Shown in pieces: positions 57,690-64,000 of a stretch of DNA of 64,000 nt. A program made the position numbers and the translations under genes. Under the pieces are notes generated by a model. The model saw only the letters and a program-made list of their open reading frames with translations, had not been told where the DNA came from and ran no database searches. Source of the stretch: Actinomycetota bacterium (GTDB lineage: Bacteria; Actinomycetota; Thermoleophilia; Gaiellales; Gaiellaceae); contig WLID01000001.1 in NCBI GenBank assembly GCA_009702325.1, positions 434,001 to 498,000 on the forward strand, given 5' to 3'. Each line of letters begins with the position of its first letter. Position 1 is the first letter of the stretch.

Positions 57690-58505
57690 TCAGCGACCCA
57701 CCGGTGTCCGTTGGGAGAGATGCCACGGTGTTGCGACACGCTCGACGATCTGCATGGCGCCGAAGAACAGCGAGCCGAGGATCGACAGGTAGACGACGCC
57801 GGTCATGAGCGACTGGATGTCGAGGTTTCCGTTCGCGAGCAGCACGTAGTAACCAAGTCCGGCGCTCGCGCTGACGTACTCGGCAACGACGGCGCCGATC
57901 ACGGCGAGGGTCGACGCAATCTTCAGGCCGACAAAGATCTGTGGCAGAGCATTGGGCATTCGCAGCTTCCAGAATGTCTGCCAGGTGTTCGCTCCGGTGA
58001 TGCGGAACAGCTGAATTTGGAGCGGCTGGGTCGACCGCAGCCCGATGATCGTGTTCAGCATGATCGGGAAGAACGCGAAGTTCGCGACGATCAGCAGCTT
58101 CGGCGTCATGCCGAATCCGAACCACGTTGAGAGCAGCGGCGCGATCGCGATCGTGGGAATCACGTGGTAGACGACCACGAGCGGGAAGATTCCCTTCTGA
58201 ACCGGGCGCAGGCTGACGATTGCGAACGCGAGCGGGACGCCGATTGCGGCCGCGAGCACGAACCCGTACACCGATTCGACGGTCGTCACCCAGGTGTGGT
58301 GGAGGAGCTGTCCGCGCCCGTCCCAACACGCACTGAGAACGTCGCTGAACGGAACCATGATGTAGCGCGGCTGGTCGGTAAGCCGCACCCAGACTTCCCA
58401 CGCGACGAGCAAGATCGCGACGGCGAGGCCTGGCGATCCAAGGTTCAGTGCCTTGTCTCGAACGGCGTCGAGGCGGCGCGGGCGTCGGGAGGAGGGGGAA
58501 CTCAT
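57690..58505 (-). CDS. ABC transporter permease (SsuC/ThiX/TauC-like)
   Basis: 271 residues. AILLVAWEVWVRLTDQPRYIMVPFSDVLSAC and the EAA loop FRITGANTWQTFWKLRMPNALPQIFVGLKIASTLAVIGAVVAEY are clear. Similar to the downstream permease throughout, so the pair probably arose by duplication. ATG 58505 with an AGAGG-type site. Divergent from the binding-protein gene at 58674. Confidence 0.92.
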   Translation of the reverse strand: MSSPSSRRPRRLDAVRDKALNLGSPGLAVAILLVAWEVWVRLTDQPRYIMVPFSDVLSACWDGRGQLLHHTWVTTVESVYGFVLAAAIGVPLAFAIVSLRPVQKGIFPLVVVYHVIPTIAIAPLLSTWFGFGMTPKLLIVANFAFFPIMLNTIIGLRSTQPLQIQLFRITGANTWQTFWKLRMPNALPQIFVGLKIASTLAVIGAVVAEYVSASAGLGYYVLLANGNLDIQSLMTGVVYLSILGSLFFGAMQIVERVATPWHLSQRTPVGR

Positions 58506-58560
58506 CGCCTCTTCATTGTGTCGGAAGACACCAATAACAGTGCGATTCGCCGTAACCGCA

Positions 58561-58590
58561 TTGACACTTTCGGGGGATCGGACCTATCCT
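58561..58590 (+). promoter_or_regulatory. Promoter of the binding-protein gene
   Basis: TTGACA (58561-58566), 18 nt, TATCCT (58585-58590). The leader is about 75 nt with CCGCC...GGCGG able to pair, then GAAGGGAG before the ATG. No thiamine riboswitch core is visible. Confidence 0.6.
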
Positions 58591-58673
58591 CATCTCTTCT
58601 GGTCTGTCCAGTCCACCGCAGTCTCGGAGCGAGCCCCGCCGTCCCGGGCAAGGCGGAATCCGAAGGGAGCCAC

Positions 58674-59759
58674 ATGAAGCACGTAAATACCGACTCCCGG
58701 AGGCCCAGGCGTCGCCTGTCCCTCCGGATCCTTGCCGCCACGTTCCTGGTCGCCGTCGTCGCTGTCGGCGTCACCTCGAGCGCGTCGGCGCAGCATCGTG
58801 ACCTGACGAAGGTCAGCATCCGCCTCGACTTCTTGATTCGCGGCCATCACTCCGGTTTCTATGTCGCACTTGACAAGGGCTGGTACAAGGACGCGGGCCT
58901 CGACGTCTCGATCGCAGAAGGCACGGGTTCGGCCCCGACCGCACAGTCGGTCGCTGCCGGCAACGACACGTTCGGTTTCGTTGACGCAACGACGATGATC
59001 TCGGCCAACGCACAGGGTGCGGGGCTGCAGATGATCGCGAACATGCGTGCCAAGAACGGCGCAGCGATCATCGTGCGCAAGACCTCAGGCATCACCGCTC
59101 CGACCGGCCTCGCGGGCCACAAGCTTGCGATCACGCCGCCGGGCACGTTCTTCTACAACATCTGGCCGCTCTACGCGAAGGCCGCTGGGATCGACACGAG
59201 CCAGGTCACGCTCGTTCCGATGTCCAACTTCATCTTCGTGAGCCAGTTCCTTGCAGGGAATGTCGACGGCATCATCGGCCTGATCGACGGTGAGCTGACC
59301 CAGATCCAGCTCGCCAATGTTCCGGTGAACGTCTTCCCGTTCGCCGACAAGGGTCTCGACACGATCTCGCACGGCATCGTTGCGAAGAAGTCCTATATCG
59401 AAGCGAATCCGAAGGTCGTGCAGGCGTTCATCACGGCGACGCTCAAGGGTTGGAAGTTCATGCTCGACAACCCGAACCAGGCGATCGGCGTCCTGCAGAA
59501 GTACTACCCGAACATCAGCGCGATCCAGTACGTCGACCGGATCAAGGGCGTGAAGAACGTCATCACGACCAAGAACAACGCTGGTCATCCGCTTGGCTGG
59601 ATGTCTGCCAAGGATTGGGGAGCAACGGCAGGCCTTCTCTACAAGTACGGCGGCGACGTCTACAAGACGATCCCGGGCGGTCTGAACAACCTCTACACCA
59701 ACCAGTTCATTACGCCGTGTAAGCACGCGGCCGCGAAGGCGAACACGTACTGCAACTAG
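58674..59759 (+). CDS. ABC transporter substrate-binding protein (NMT1/THI5/SsuA-like)
   Basis: 361 residues. Signal peptide RRRLSLRILAATFLVAVVAVGVTSSASAQ; no lipobox Cys. The mature part has LDFLIRGHHSGFYVALDKGWYKDAGLDVSIAEG, the NMT1 signature (F.pn..haG.y.A...G.y...GL.v.i..g). GLAGHKLAITPPGTFFYNIWPLYAKAAGID and FISQFLAGNVDGIIG-like segments follow. The usual ligands are pyrimidine thiamine precursors, alkanesulfonates, riboflavin or other aromatics. Neighbouring genes suggest an aromatic or heterocyclic carbon/nitrogen source. Confidence 0.92.
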   Translation: MKHVNTDSRRPRRRLSLRILAATFLVAVVAVGVTSSASAQHRDLTKVSIRLDFLIRGHHSGFYVALDKGWYKDAGLDVSIAEGTGSAPTAQSVAAGNDTFGFVDATTMISANAQGAGLQMIANMRAKNGAAIIVRKTSGITAPTGLAGHKLAITPPGTFFYNIWPLYAKAAGIDTSQVTLVPMSNFIFVSQFLAGNVDGIIGLIDGELTQIQLANVPVNVFPFADKGLDTISHGIVAKKSYIEANPKVVQAFITATLKGWKFMLDNPNQAIGVLQKYYPNISAIQYVDRIKGVKNVITTKNNAGHPLGWMSAKDWGATAGLLYKYGGDVYKTIPGGLNNLYTNQFITPCKHAAAKANTYCN

Positions 59760-59790
59760 TTCTGCAGTAGCGCCATCGGTGGTGTCTAAG

Positions 59791-59824
59791 CCGCCGCAGC
59801 CTCCGGGCTGCGGCGGCTTTTTTT
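59791..59824 (+). terminator. Intrinsic terminator after the binding-protein gene
   Basis: GCCGCCGCAGCC-TCCG-GGCTGCGGCGGC plus six T: a perfect 12-bp stem. On the other strand it also follows the stop of the convergent gene by 1 nt, although without a U-run on that side. Confidence 0.95.
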
Positions 59825-59825
59825 C

Positions 59826-60599
59826 TTAGCCCGGGATGACGAGCGGTGAGCCGAGGCGCGCGAGTGTTGCGATCACGCTGTGGGCGACGATCGCTGAGGT
59901 CTTCGGGTTTGCGCTTGGCACGTTTGCGAGTGTCAGCTCTGCCTCACCGAAGCTCCCGCGTAACGTGAGCCGCACCTGGTTGGCGCGAAGTGCGGGATCG
60001 GCAACAACGAGCGCGCGTGTGCGTTCGAACCCAAGCCCGGCGAGGGCGACCGAGGCCGCCACGTTCGTCGTCTTCGGGAAGCGGGTGACGACCTCGGCAA
60101 CGGTGCCGTCAAAGACCACGGTTGGCGCAGTGAGGTCGACCGCCTCGTCGGCCGGAAGCAGCGATGAGGGCGGCTTACGTTGCTCAACGATCACCTCGTC
60201 GAGCCCAGCGCCTGCTGCTGCGACCACGAGGTCGAGCGCGCCGACAGCACCGCTTGGCACGACGATCTTGCCGCCTCCGGCGGCCGCTGCGGCGAGGAGG
60301 CGCTCGCGCAACGATGTGTCGGCGAGCGCGCCAGTCGAGACAAGCACCACGGTTTTGCCTGCTGCGAGCAACGGTTCGATGAGGGCGTGAACGGCCCCGT
60401 GGCTTGCCGCCTCGACGATCACGTCGGCGTCAGCAAGTTGGGCGGCGGACGCGAAGCGGTAGTCGAGCAGCTCGTCGGTGGGACTCTCCGTCAGCACCCC
60501 AAGCAGCGCGAGGCCGGGAAGAGATCCTTCGAGGAGTGCGTCGGCGACTCCCACACCGATGGGGCCTGTGCCGATGATCGCTACGCGTTTGGGCTCCAT
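59826..60599 (-). CDS. L-aspartate dehydrogenase-like protein (NadX/DUF108)
   Basis: 257 residues. KRVAIIGTGPIGVGVADALLEG is the Rossmann GxGxxG. ADVIVEAASHGAVHALIEPLLAAGKTVVLVSTGAL and VPSGAVGALDLVVAA are AspDH signatures. The DUF108 end LRGSFGEAELTLANVPSANPKTSAIVAHSVIATL is complete. It can oxidise aspartate to iminoaspartate (NAD synthesis) or reduce another imine. Members also occur in catabolic clusters, which the neighbours (RidA, flavin reductase) suggest here. A CATAAT box lies 6 nt before the ATG. Confidence 0.88.
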   Translation of the reverse strand: MEPKRVAIIGTGPIGVGVADALLEGSLPGLALLGVLTESPTDELLDYRFASAAQLADADVIVEAASHGAVHALIEPLLAAGKTVVLVSTGALADTSLRERLLAAAAAGGGKIVVPSGAVGALDLVVAAAGAGLDEVIVEQRKPPSSLLPADEAVDLTAPTVVFDGTVAEVVTRFPKTTNVAASVALAGLGFERTRALVVADPALRANQVRLTLRGSFGEAELTLANVPSANPKTSAIVAHSVIATLARLGSPLVIPG

Positions 60600-60605
60600 G
60601 TCTCG

Positions 60606-60611
60606 ATTATG
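60606..60611 (-). promoter_or_regulatory. Leaderless-type -10 box of AspDH-like gene
   Basis: Minus-strand CATAAT, 6 nt, then the ATG at 60599. Divergent from the TAAAGT box at 60646. Confidence 0.4.
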
Positions 60612-60645
60612 GGCGTCGCCGACGATCGGCGAAAGCGACCCCTGT

Positions 60646-60651
60646 TAAAGT
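60646..60651 (+). promoter_or_regulatory. Leaderless-type -10 box of CocE-like operon
   Basis: TAAAGT, 7 nt, then GTG 60659. This spacing is why I prefer that start. Confidence 0.45.
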
Positions 60652-60658
60652 GGTCGCA

Positions 60659-62326
60659 GTGGCCGAGATGATTGTTGAGCAGGACCTTCTCGTGCCGATG
60701 CGCGACGGTGTGCGCATCGCGGCCGACATCTATCGGCCTGCAGGTGACGGCCCGTTTCCGGTGCTTGTCGCGATTTCGCCGTACGGCAAGGGCAAGCAGT
60801 CGATTCAGACGCTCCCGCAGCCGCCAGGCAGCCCGATCTGGGATGGCGGTGTTGAGGCGGGCGATCCTCGGTTCCTGACGGCGAACGGTTACGTCCATGT
60901 GATCGCCGACTGTCGTGGCGTCAACAAGTCCGAGGGTGAGTACCGCGGCTGGATGTCGAAGCAGGAGGGTGAGGACGGCTACGACCTGATCGAGTGGATC
61001 GCCGCGCAGCCTTGGTGCGATGGCAACGTCGGCATGGTCGGGATCTCGTACTTCGGAACGATCCAGTTGCATGTTGCCGCGGAGCAGCCTCCGGCGCTCA
61101 AAGCGATCATGCCGTGGAACGCCGTCGCCGACTTCTACCGTGAGGCGACCCATCACGGCGGCACGATCCAGACGTTCTTCTTCGATCTGTACACCCGGTC
61201 GACGAACGGCAACCCCGTGTCGGTCACGCCCGAGGAGTGCACGCCTGACGAGCTCGTCGAGCGGATGGAGGCACTCAAGGCCGACCCCGACCTGCGGATG
61301 TACACGCACCTGTGGCATCTCATCGACAACCCGAACGTGAACCCGTCGTTCTTTGACGTGCTGTTGCACCCGTTCGACGGGCCGTTCTACTGGGAGCGTT
61401 CTGCCTACACGCGGTACGCCGACATCAAGATTCCGTACTACACGCGGTCGGCCTGGTGGGCCTACGCCCACATGCATCTGACCGGCACCTTCCGACACCT
61501 CGCGGGGATCAACGCGCCGGCGAAGCTTGAGATCGACCGGCCCGTCGATGAGGAACGCCCGCTGGCGCGAAGCTACGACGAAGAGGCCGTGCGTTGGTAC
61601 GACTACTGGCTGAAGGGCATCGACACCGGCGTGATGGATGAGCCGCCGCTGCGCCTCTTCGTGATGGGATCGAACACGTGGCGCCGGGAGCATGAGTGGC
61701 CGCTTGCCCGCACCGAGTGGAAGACGCTGCACCTGCGTCCGTGGGGTGGGCTGACTGAGGAGTCCGAGCCGCTCCCCGAGTCAAGCGACGAGTTCTTGCA
61801 GCAGCCCCTCTCGCAGACCCTAAAGATCGAGAGCCTCGACTACGCGACTCTGCCGCTCCCCCAAGACACCGAGGTGATTGGCCCGATCGCATTGCGCCTC
61901 TTCGCGTCGATCGACGCCAAGGACACGAACTGGATCGTTGCGCTCGAAGATGTCGACCCGGCCGGTAACGCCCGTGAAGTAACGCGGGGCTACCTGAAGG
62001 CGTCACACCGCGAGGTTGATCGCGAGCAGTCGAAGCCGTGGGAGCCGTATCACCCGCATCTCAGCGCCGAACCGGTCACGCCGGGTGAGGTCGTTGAGTA
62101 CGAGATCGCGATTTCGCCCACCGCCAACCTCTTCCGTCGCGGCAATCGCATTCGTCTGCGCGTGATGTCGATGGACTATCGGGGGAACCCGCGGCCAGCC
62201 CCGGGCGTCTCAGTCGTGCATTACCCATGGCATGTGTGTTCCAGCGAGACGGTGCGGCACACCGTCTACCACGACGCGTCGCGACCCTCGTCGCTGCTGC
62301 TGCCGATCATTCCCGCGGGCAGCTGA
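60659..62326 (+). CDS. CocE/NonD-family serine hydrolase (X-Pro dipeptidyl-peptidase fold)
   Basis: 555 residues. DLLVPMRDGVRIAADIYRPAGDGPFPVLV is the family start. NVGMVGISYFGTIQLHVA holds the nucleophile Ser in GxSxxG. NGYVHVIADCRGVNKSEGEY is the oxyanion-hole Tyr/Asp region. The C-terminal jelly-roll begins near TWRREHEWPLARTEWKTLHL and ends at RPSSLLLPIIP. It cleaves an ester or amide (CocE esterase, acylases). Candidate starts are GTG 60650, GTG 60659 and ATG 60668. First gene of the operon with the RibBA homologue. Confidence 0.9.
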   Translation: MAEMIVEQDLLVPMRDGVRIAADIYRPAGDGPFPVLVAISPYGKGKQSIQTLPQPPGSPIWDGGVEAGDPRFLTANGYVHVIADCRGVNKSEGEYRGWMSKQEGEDGYDLIEWIAAQPWCDGNVGMVGISYFGTIQLHVAAEQPPALKAIMPWNAVADFYREATHHGGTIQTFFFDLYTRSTNGNPVSVTPEECTPDELVERMEALKADPDLRMYTHLWHLIDNPNVNPSFFDVLLHPFDGPFYWERSAYTRYADIKIPYYTRSAWWAYAHMHLTGTFRHLAGINAPAKLEIDRPVDEERPLARSYDEEAVRWYDYWLKGIDTGVMDEPPLRLFVMGSNTWRREHEWPLARTEWKTLHLRPWGGLTEESEPLPESSDEFLQQPLSQTLKIESLDYATLPLPQDTEVIGPIALRLFASIDAKDTNWIVALEDVDPAGNAREVTRGYLKASHREVDREQSKPWEPYHPHLSAEPVTPGEVVEYEIAISPTANLFRRGNRIRLRVMSMDYRGNPRPAPGVSVVHYPWHVCSSETVRHTVYHDASRPSSLLLPIIPAGS

Positions 62327-63411
62327 TGAGCACGCCTGATGTCGCGTCGGCGCGTGCGGCTGCCGAGGCGCTGCAAAACGGCGGGTTCGTTGTGTTGGCC
62401 GAGTCGAACGACGACGGTGCTGAAGGCAATCTCATGCTCGCAGCCCAATTTGCGACGCCCGCTGCGGTGAACGTCTTGGCCGCAAACGCAAACGGCCTCG
62501 TGCGGCTGTGTCTCACCGACGAGCGGTGCCAGACGCTCGGGCTTTCCGCACACGCGGTCGACGAGCGGGAGTGGCAGCCGACAGCACCCATCTCTCTGCG
62601 CGAAGTTGCCGGGACCGGGGCGTCGGCGGAGGATCGGGCCCGCACCATTCAGGGGGCGATCGATCCGTCCCGCCAGCGGGACGACTTCGCGCAGTCCGGC
62701 TACGTCTTTCCGCTCCGCGCCCGGCCTGAAGGTGTCCTACGTCGCGCCGGGCGCACGGAGGCCGCCGTTGATTTGGCGCGACTCGCGGGTTGCCTTCCGG
62801 CCGCGGCGATGTCGCTCGTCATGAACGAGGACGGCAGCGTCGCGCACGGCCAGGAGCTCGCGGCGTTCGCTTCGACGCACGGCTACCCGCTCGTGACTGT
62901 TGCCGACGTGATCGCGCTCCGTCGCCTCTCGGAGAAGCTCGTCGAGCGGGTCACCTCAGCACGGCTCCCTACCGACCACGGCGAGTTTGTCGCCGTCGGT
63001 TTCCGGGAGACGCTGACCGGAGCTCATCACATCGCGCTCGTCTGTGGCGAGGTTGAGGGAGGCGACGATGTGCTGGTTCGGGTGCACGCCGAGTGCATGG
63101 GCGGCGATGTCTTCCACTCGGTCGCCTGCACCTGCGCGCGTGACCTTCAACACTCGCTCGATGCGATCGCTGCCGAGGGAAGAGGTGTCGTCGTCTACCT
63201 CGTTGCGGGTGACCGCGGCCCGGTACGTCTCACGCGTCATGAGGAGGCCGACGCAGGTGCAGCCCAGATGGCCGAGTACGGCATCGGCGCCCAGATCCTC
63301 GCTGAACTCGGGCTCACATCGATCCGGCTTCTCAGCAACCATCCGCGCACGCTCACAGGCCTCGACGGCTTCGGCCTGCGTGTCACCGGCTTCGTACCGA
63401 TCGGAGACTGA
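62326..63411 (+). CDS. RibBA homologue with degenerate DHBP-synthase and GTP-cyclohydrolase II domains
   Basis: 361 residues (RibBA about 400). The RibB half is recognisable (LAAQFATPAAVNVLAANANGLVRL; AEDRARTIQGAIDPSRQRDDF; LRRAGRTEAAVDLARLAG). However, the DExRENEGD loop reads ESNDDGAEGN, and the catalytic His of GHTEA is Arg. The RibA half keeps the zinc Cys set (ECMGGDVFHSVACTCARDLQ) and the end YGIGAQILAELGLTSIRLLSNHP. It lacks the GRGIGL..K..AY.LQ..G.DT.EAN segment with the catalytic Tyr. Riboflavin synthesis is therefore unlikely. Uracil-catabolism Urc1 is a known GCHII-like paralogue. ATG overlaps the hydrolase stop by one base. Confidence 0.85.
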   Translation: MSTPDVASARAAAEALQNGGFVVLAESNDDGAEGNLMLAAQFATPAAVNVLAANANGLVRLCLTDERCQTLGLSAHAVDEREWQPTAPISLREVAGTGASAEDRARTIQGAIDPSRQRDDFAQSGYVFPLRARPEGVLRRAGRTEAAVDLARLAGCLPAAAMSLVMNEDGSVAHGQELAAFASTHGYPLVTVADVIALRRLSEKLVERVTSARLPTDHGEFVAVGFRETLTGAHHIALVCGEVEGGDDVLVRVHAECMGGDVFHSVACTCARDLQHSLDAIAAEGRGVVVYLVAGDRGPVRLTRHEEADAGAAQMAEYGIGAQILAELGLTSIRLLSNHPRTLTGLDGFGLRVTGFVPIGD

Positions 63412-63413
63412 CG

Positions 63414-63899
63414 ATGGCTGATCTCGACTTCCGCGCACTGCTCGGACGCTGGGGCACCGGCGTGAGCGTCATCACGGCGCAATCGAGCGAAGGGCCCGCC
63501 GGCGGCACGGTGAACGCGTTCACCGCGCTCTCGCTTGAGCCGCCGCTTGTTCTCGTGTGCTTCGACCTCAGCTCACGCACGCTGCATGCGGTGCGGGAGT
63601 CGGAGCGATTCGCCGTCAACATCCTCTCGGCCGCGCAGCAGGAGACCTCACGCCTCTTTGCAACCAAGCGCCCCCAGAGCGACAAGTTCTTCGAGACGCC
63701 GCACAGGCTCGAACACGGGGCGCCCGTACTCGACGGCTCACTGGCATGGCTCGTCTGCTCGCTCGACTCCGAGCTTCGCCGGGGTGACCATGTGATTGCA
63801 ATCGGCCAGGTGCTCGATGGCGGCTACGACGAGCATGCCGACCCGCTCCTCTACTACCGGGGCAGCTACCTCCAACCACCGATGTCGAAGGAGAATTAG
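63414..63899 (+). CDS. Flavin reductase family protein (FMN-binding split barrel)
   Basis: 161 residues. FRALLGRWGTGVSVITAQSSEGPAGGTVNAFTALSLEPPLVLVCFDLSSRTL is the standard start of HpaC/RutF/NtaB-like reductases. RFAVNILSAAQQETSRLFA and YYRGSYLQP at the end complete it. It reduces FMN or FAD with NAD(P)H for a partner monooxygenase, which is not in the window and may lie just downstream. 2 nt after the RibBA-like gene. Confidence 0.93.
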   Translation: MADLDFRALLGRWGTGVSVITAQSSEGPAGGTVNAFTALSLEPPLVLVCFDLSSRTLHAVRESERFAVNILSAAQQETSRLFATKRPQSDKFFETPHRLEHGAPVLDGSLAWLVCSLDSELRRGDHVIAIGQVLDGGYDEHADPLLYYRGSYLQPPMSKEN

Positions 63900-63902
63900 A
63901 CG

Positions 63903-64000
63903 ATGTCTGACCAGCACCCCTACGAGTTGGCCTACGAGAAGGACGGGATCGTCTACGTCTCGGGCGCTGCGGCGATCGATGCCGACCACAACCCGATCCT
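63903..64000 (+). CDS. Start of a RidA-like gene (partial)
   Basis: The first 32 residues (SDQHPYELAYEKDGIVYVSG, then AAAIDADHNPIL) fit the YjgF/RidA N-terminus, xYSxAVxxGxxVYVSGxxxxD. It starts 3 nt after the flavin reductase stop and runs off the window. Family call rests on this short stretch. Confidence 0.6.
   Translation, partial: MSDQHPYELAYEKDGIVYVSGAAAIDADHNPI

Noticed and set aside
58506-58673. Thiamine-type riboswitch before the THI5-like binding protein
   Set aside because: The conserved CTGAGA/TPP core is not present; only an ordinary promoter and a short GC hairpin are seen.
60581-61732. 383-residue antisense frame over the CocE-like gene
   Set aside because: Arg/Val-rich shadow without a family; the plus-strand hydrolase is clear.
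62326-63411. Standard annotation as riboflavin biosynthesis RibBA
   Set aside because: Key catalytic residues of both domains are missing and no other rib gene is near; kept as a degenerate homologue instead.

Overview
The window is high-GC chromosomal DNA from an actinomycetote. VanW, DUF2469, a DUF4081-GNAT fusion, CarD and a MutY without a NUDIX domain point that way. The class is probably Thermoleophilia or a similar deep branch, but this is inference because there is no rRNA to settle it. Genes are packed tightly, with many ATGA/GTGA stop-start overlaps, and many transcription-unit starts look leaderless.

1-9 kb holds housekeeping and repair genes: a PPOX-fold protein, a VanW-type envelope protein, a thioesterase coupled to dinB, a lipid kinase coupled to purine nucleoside phosphorylase, a GNAT and a histidine phosphatase. 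8-42 kb is a long, partly interrupted version of the Bacillus subtilis tilS-to-sigH gene order: tilS-hpt-ftsH-folP-folB-folK-coaX-dus-(greA)-lysS-clpC-radA-(carD)-ispD-ispF-gltX-cysS-rlmB-yacP-sigH, then tRNA-Thr. Lineage-specific blocks sit inside it: DUF2469, a secreted HExxH protein, a Wzz-like protein followed by a giant membrane/coiled-coil protein, a DUF5666-like secreted protein with an in-frame amber codon, MutY, a class-III aminotransferase with an APC permease, and an NfeD/SPFH pair.

43-53 kb carries a secreted HNH nuclease, PII plus ammonium transporter, a Cys/Met PLP enzyme with a YczE-like membrane protein, a palindromic repeat island, pgsA, sucC-methyltransferase-sucD-aminotransferase, and a PDZ-Lon protease. 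53-64 kb looks catabolic or accessory: a 4,5-dihydroxyphthalate-decarboxylase-like protein, RidA, an MFS exporter, two permeases and a THI5/SsuA-like binding protein of an ABC importer without an ATPase, an aspartate-dehydrogenase-like enzyme, a CocE-type hydrolase, a RibBA homologue with degraded active sites, a flavin reductase, and the start of a second RidA-like gene.

The most unusual items are the 19.5-24.2 kb envelope/coiled-coil locus (with an apparent frameshift and no normal start codon), the degenerate RibBA/flavin reductase/RidA cluster, a glutamyl-tRNA synthetase lacking its zinc-bearing insertion domain, widespread leaderless promoters, and a 5-kb block of reversed GC skew around folP-dus.
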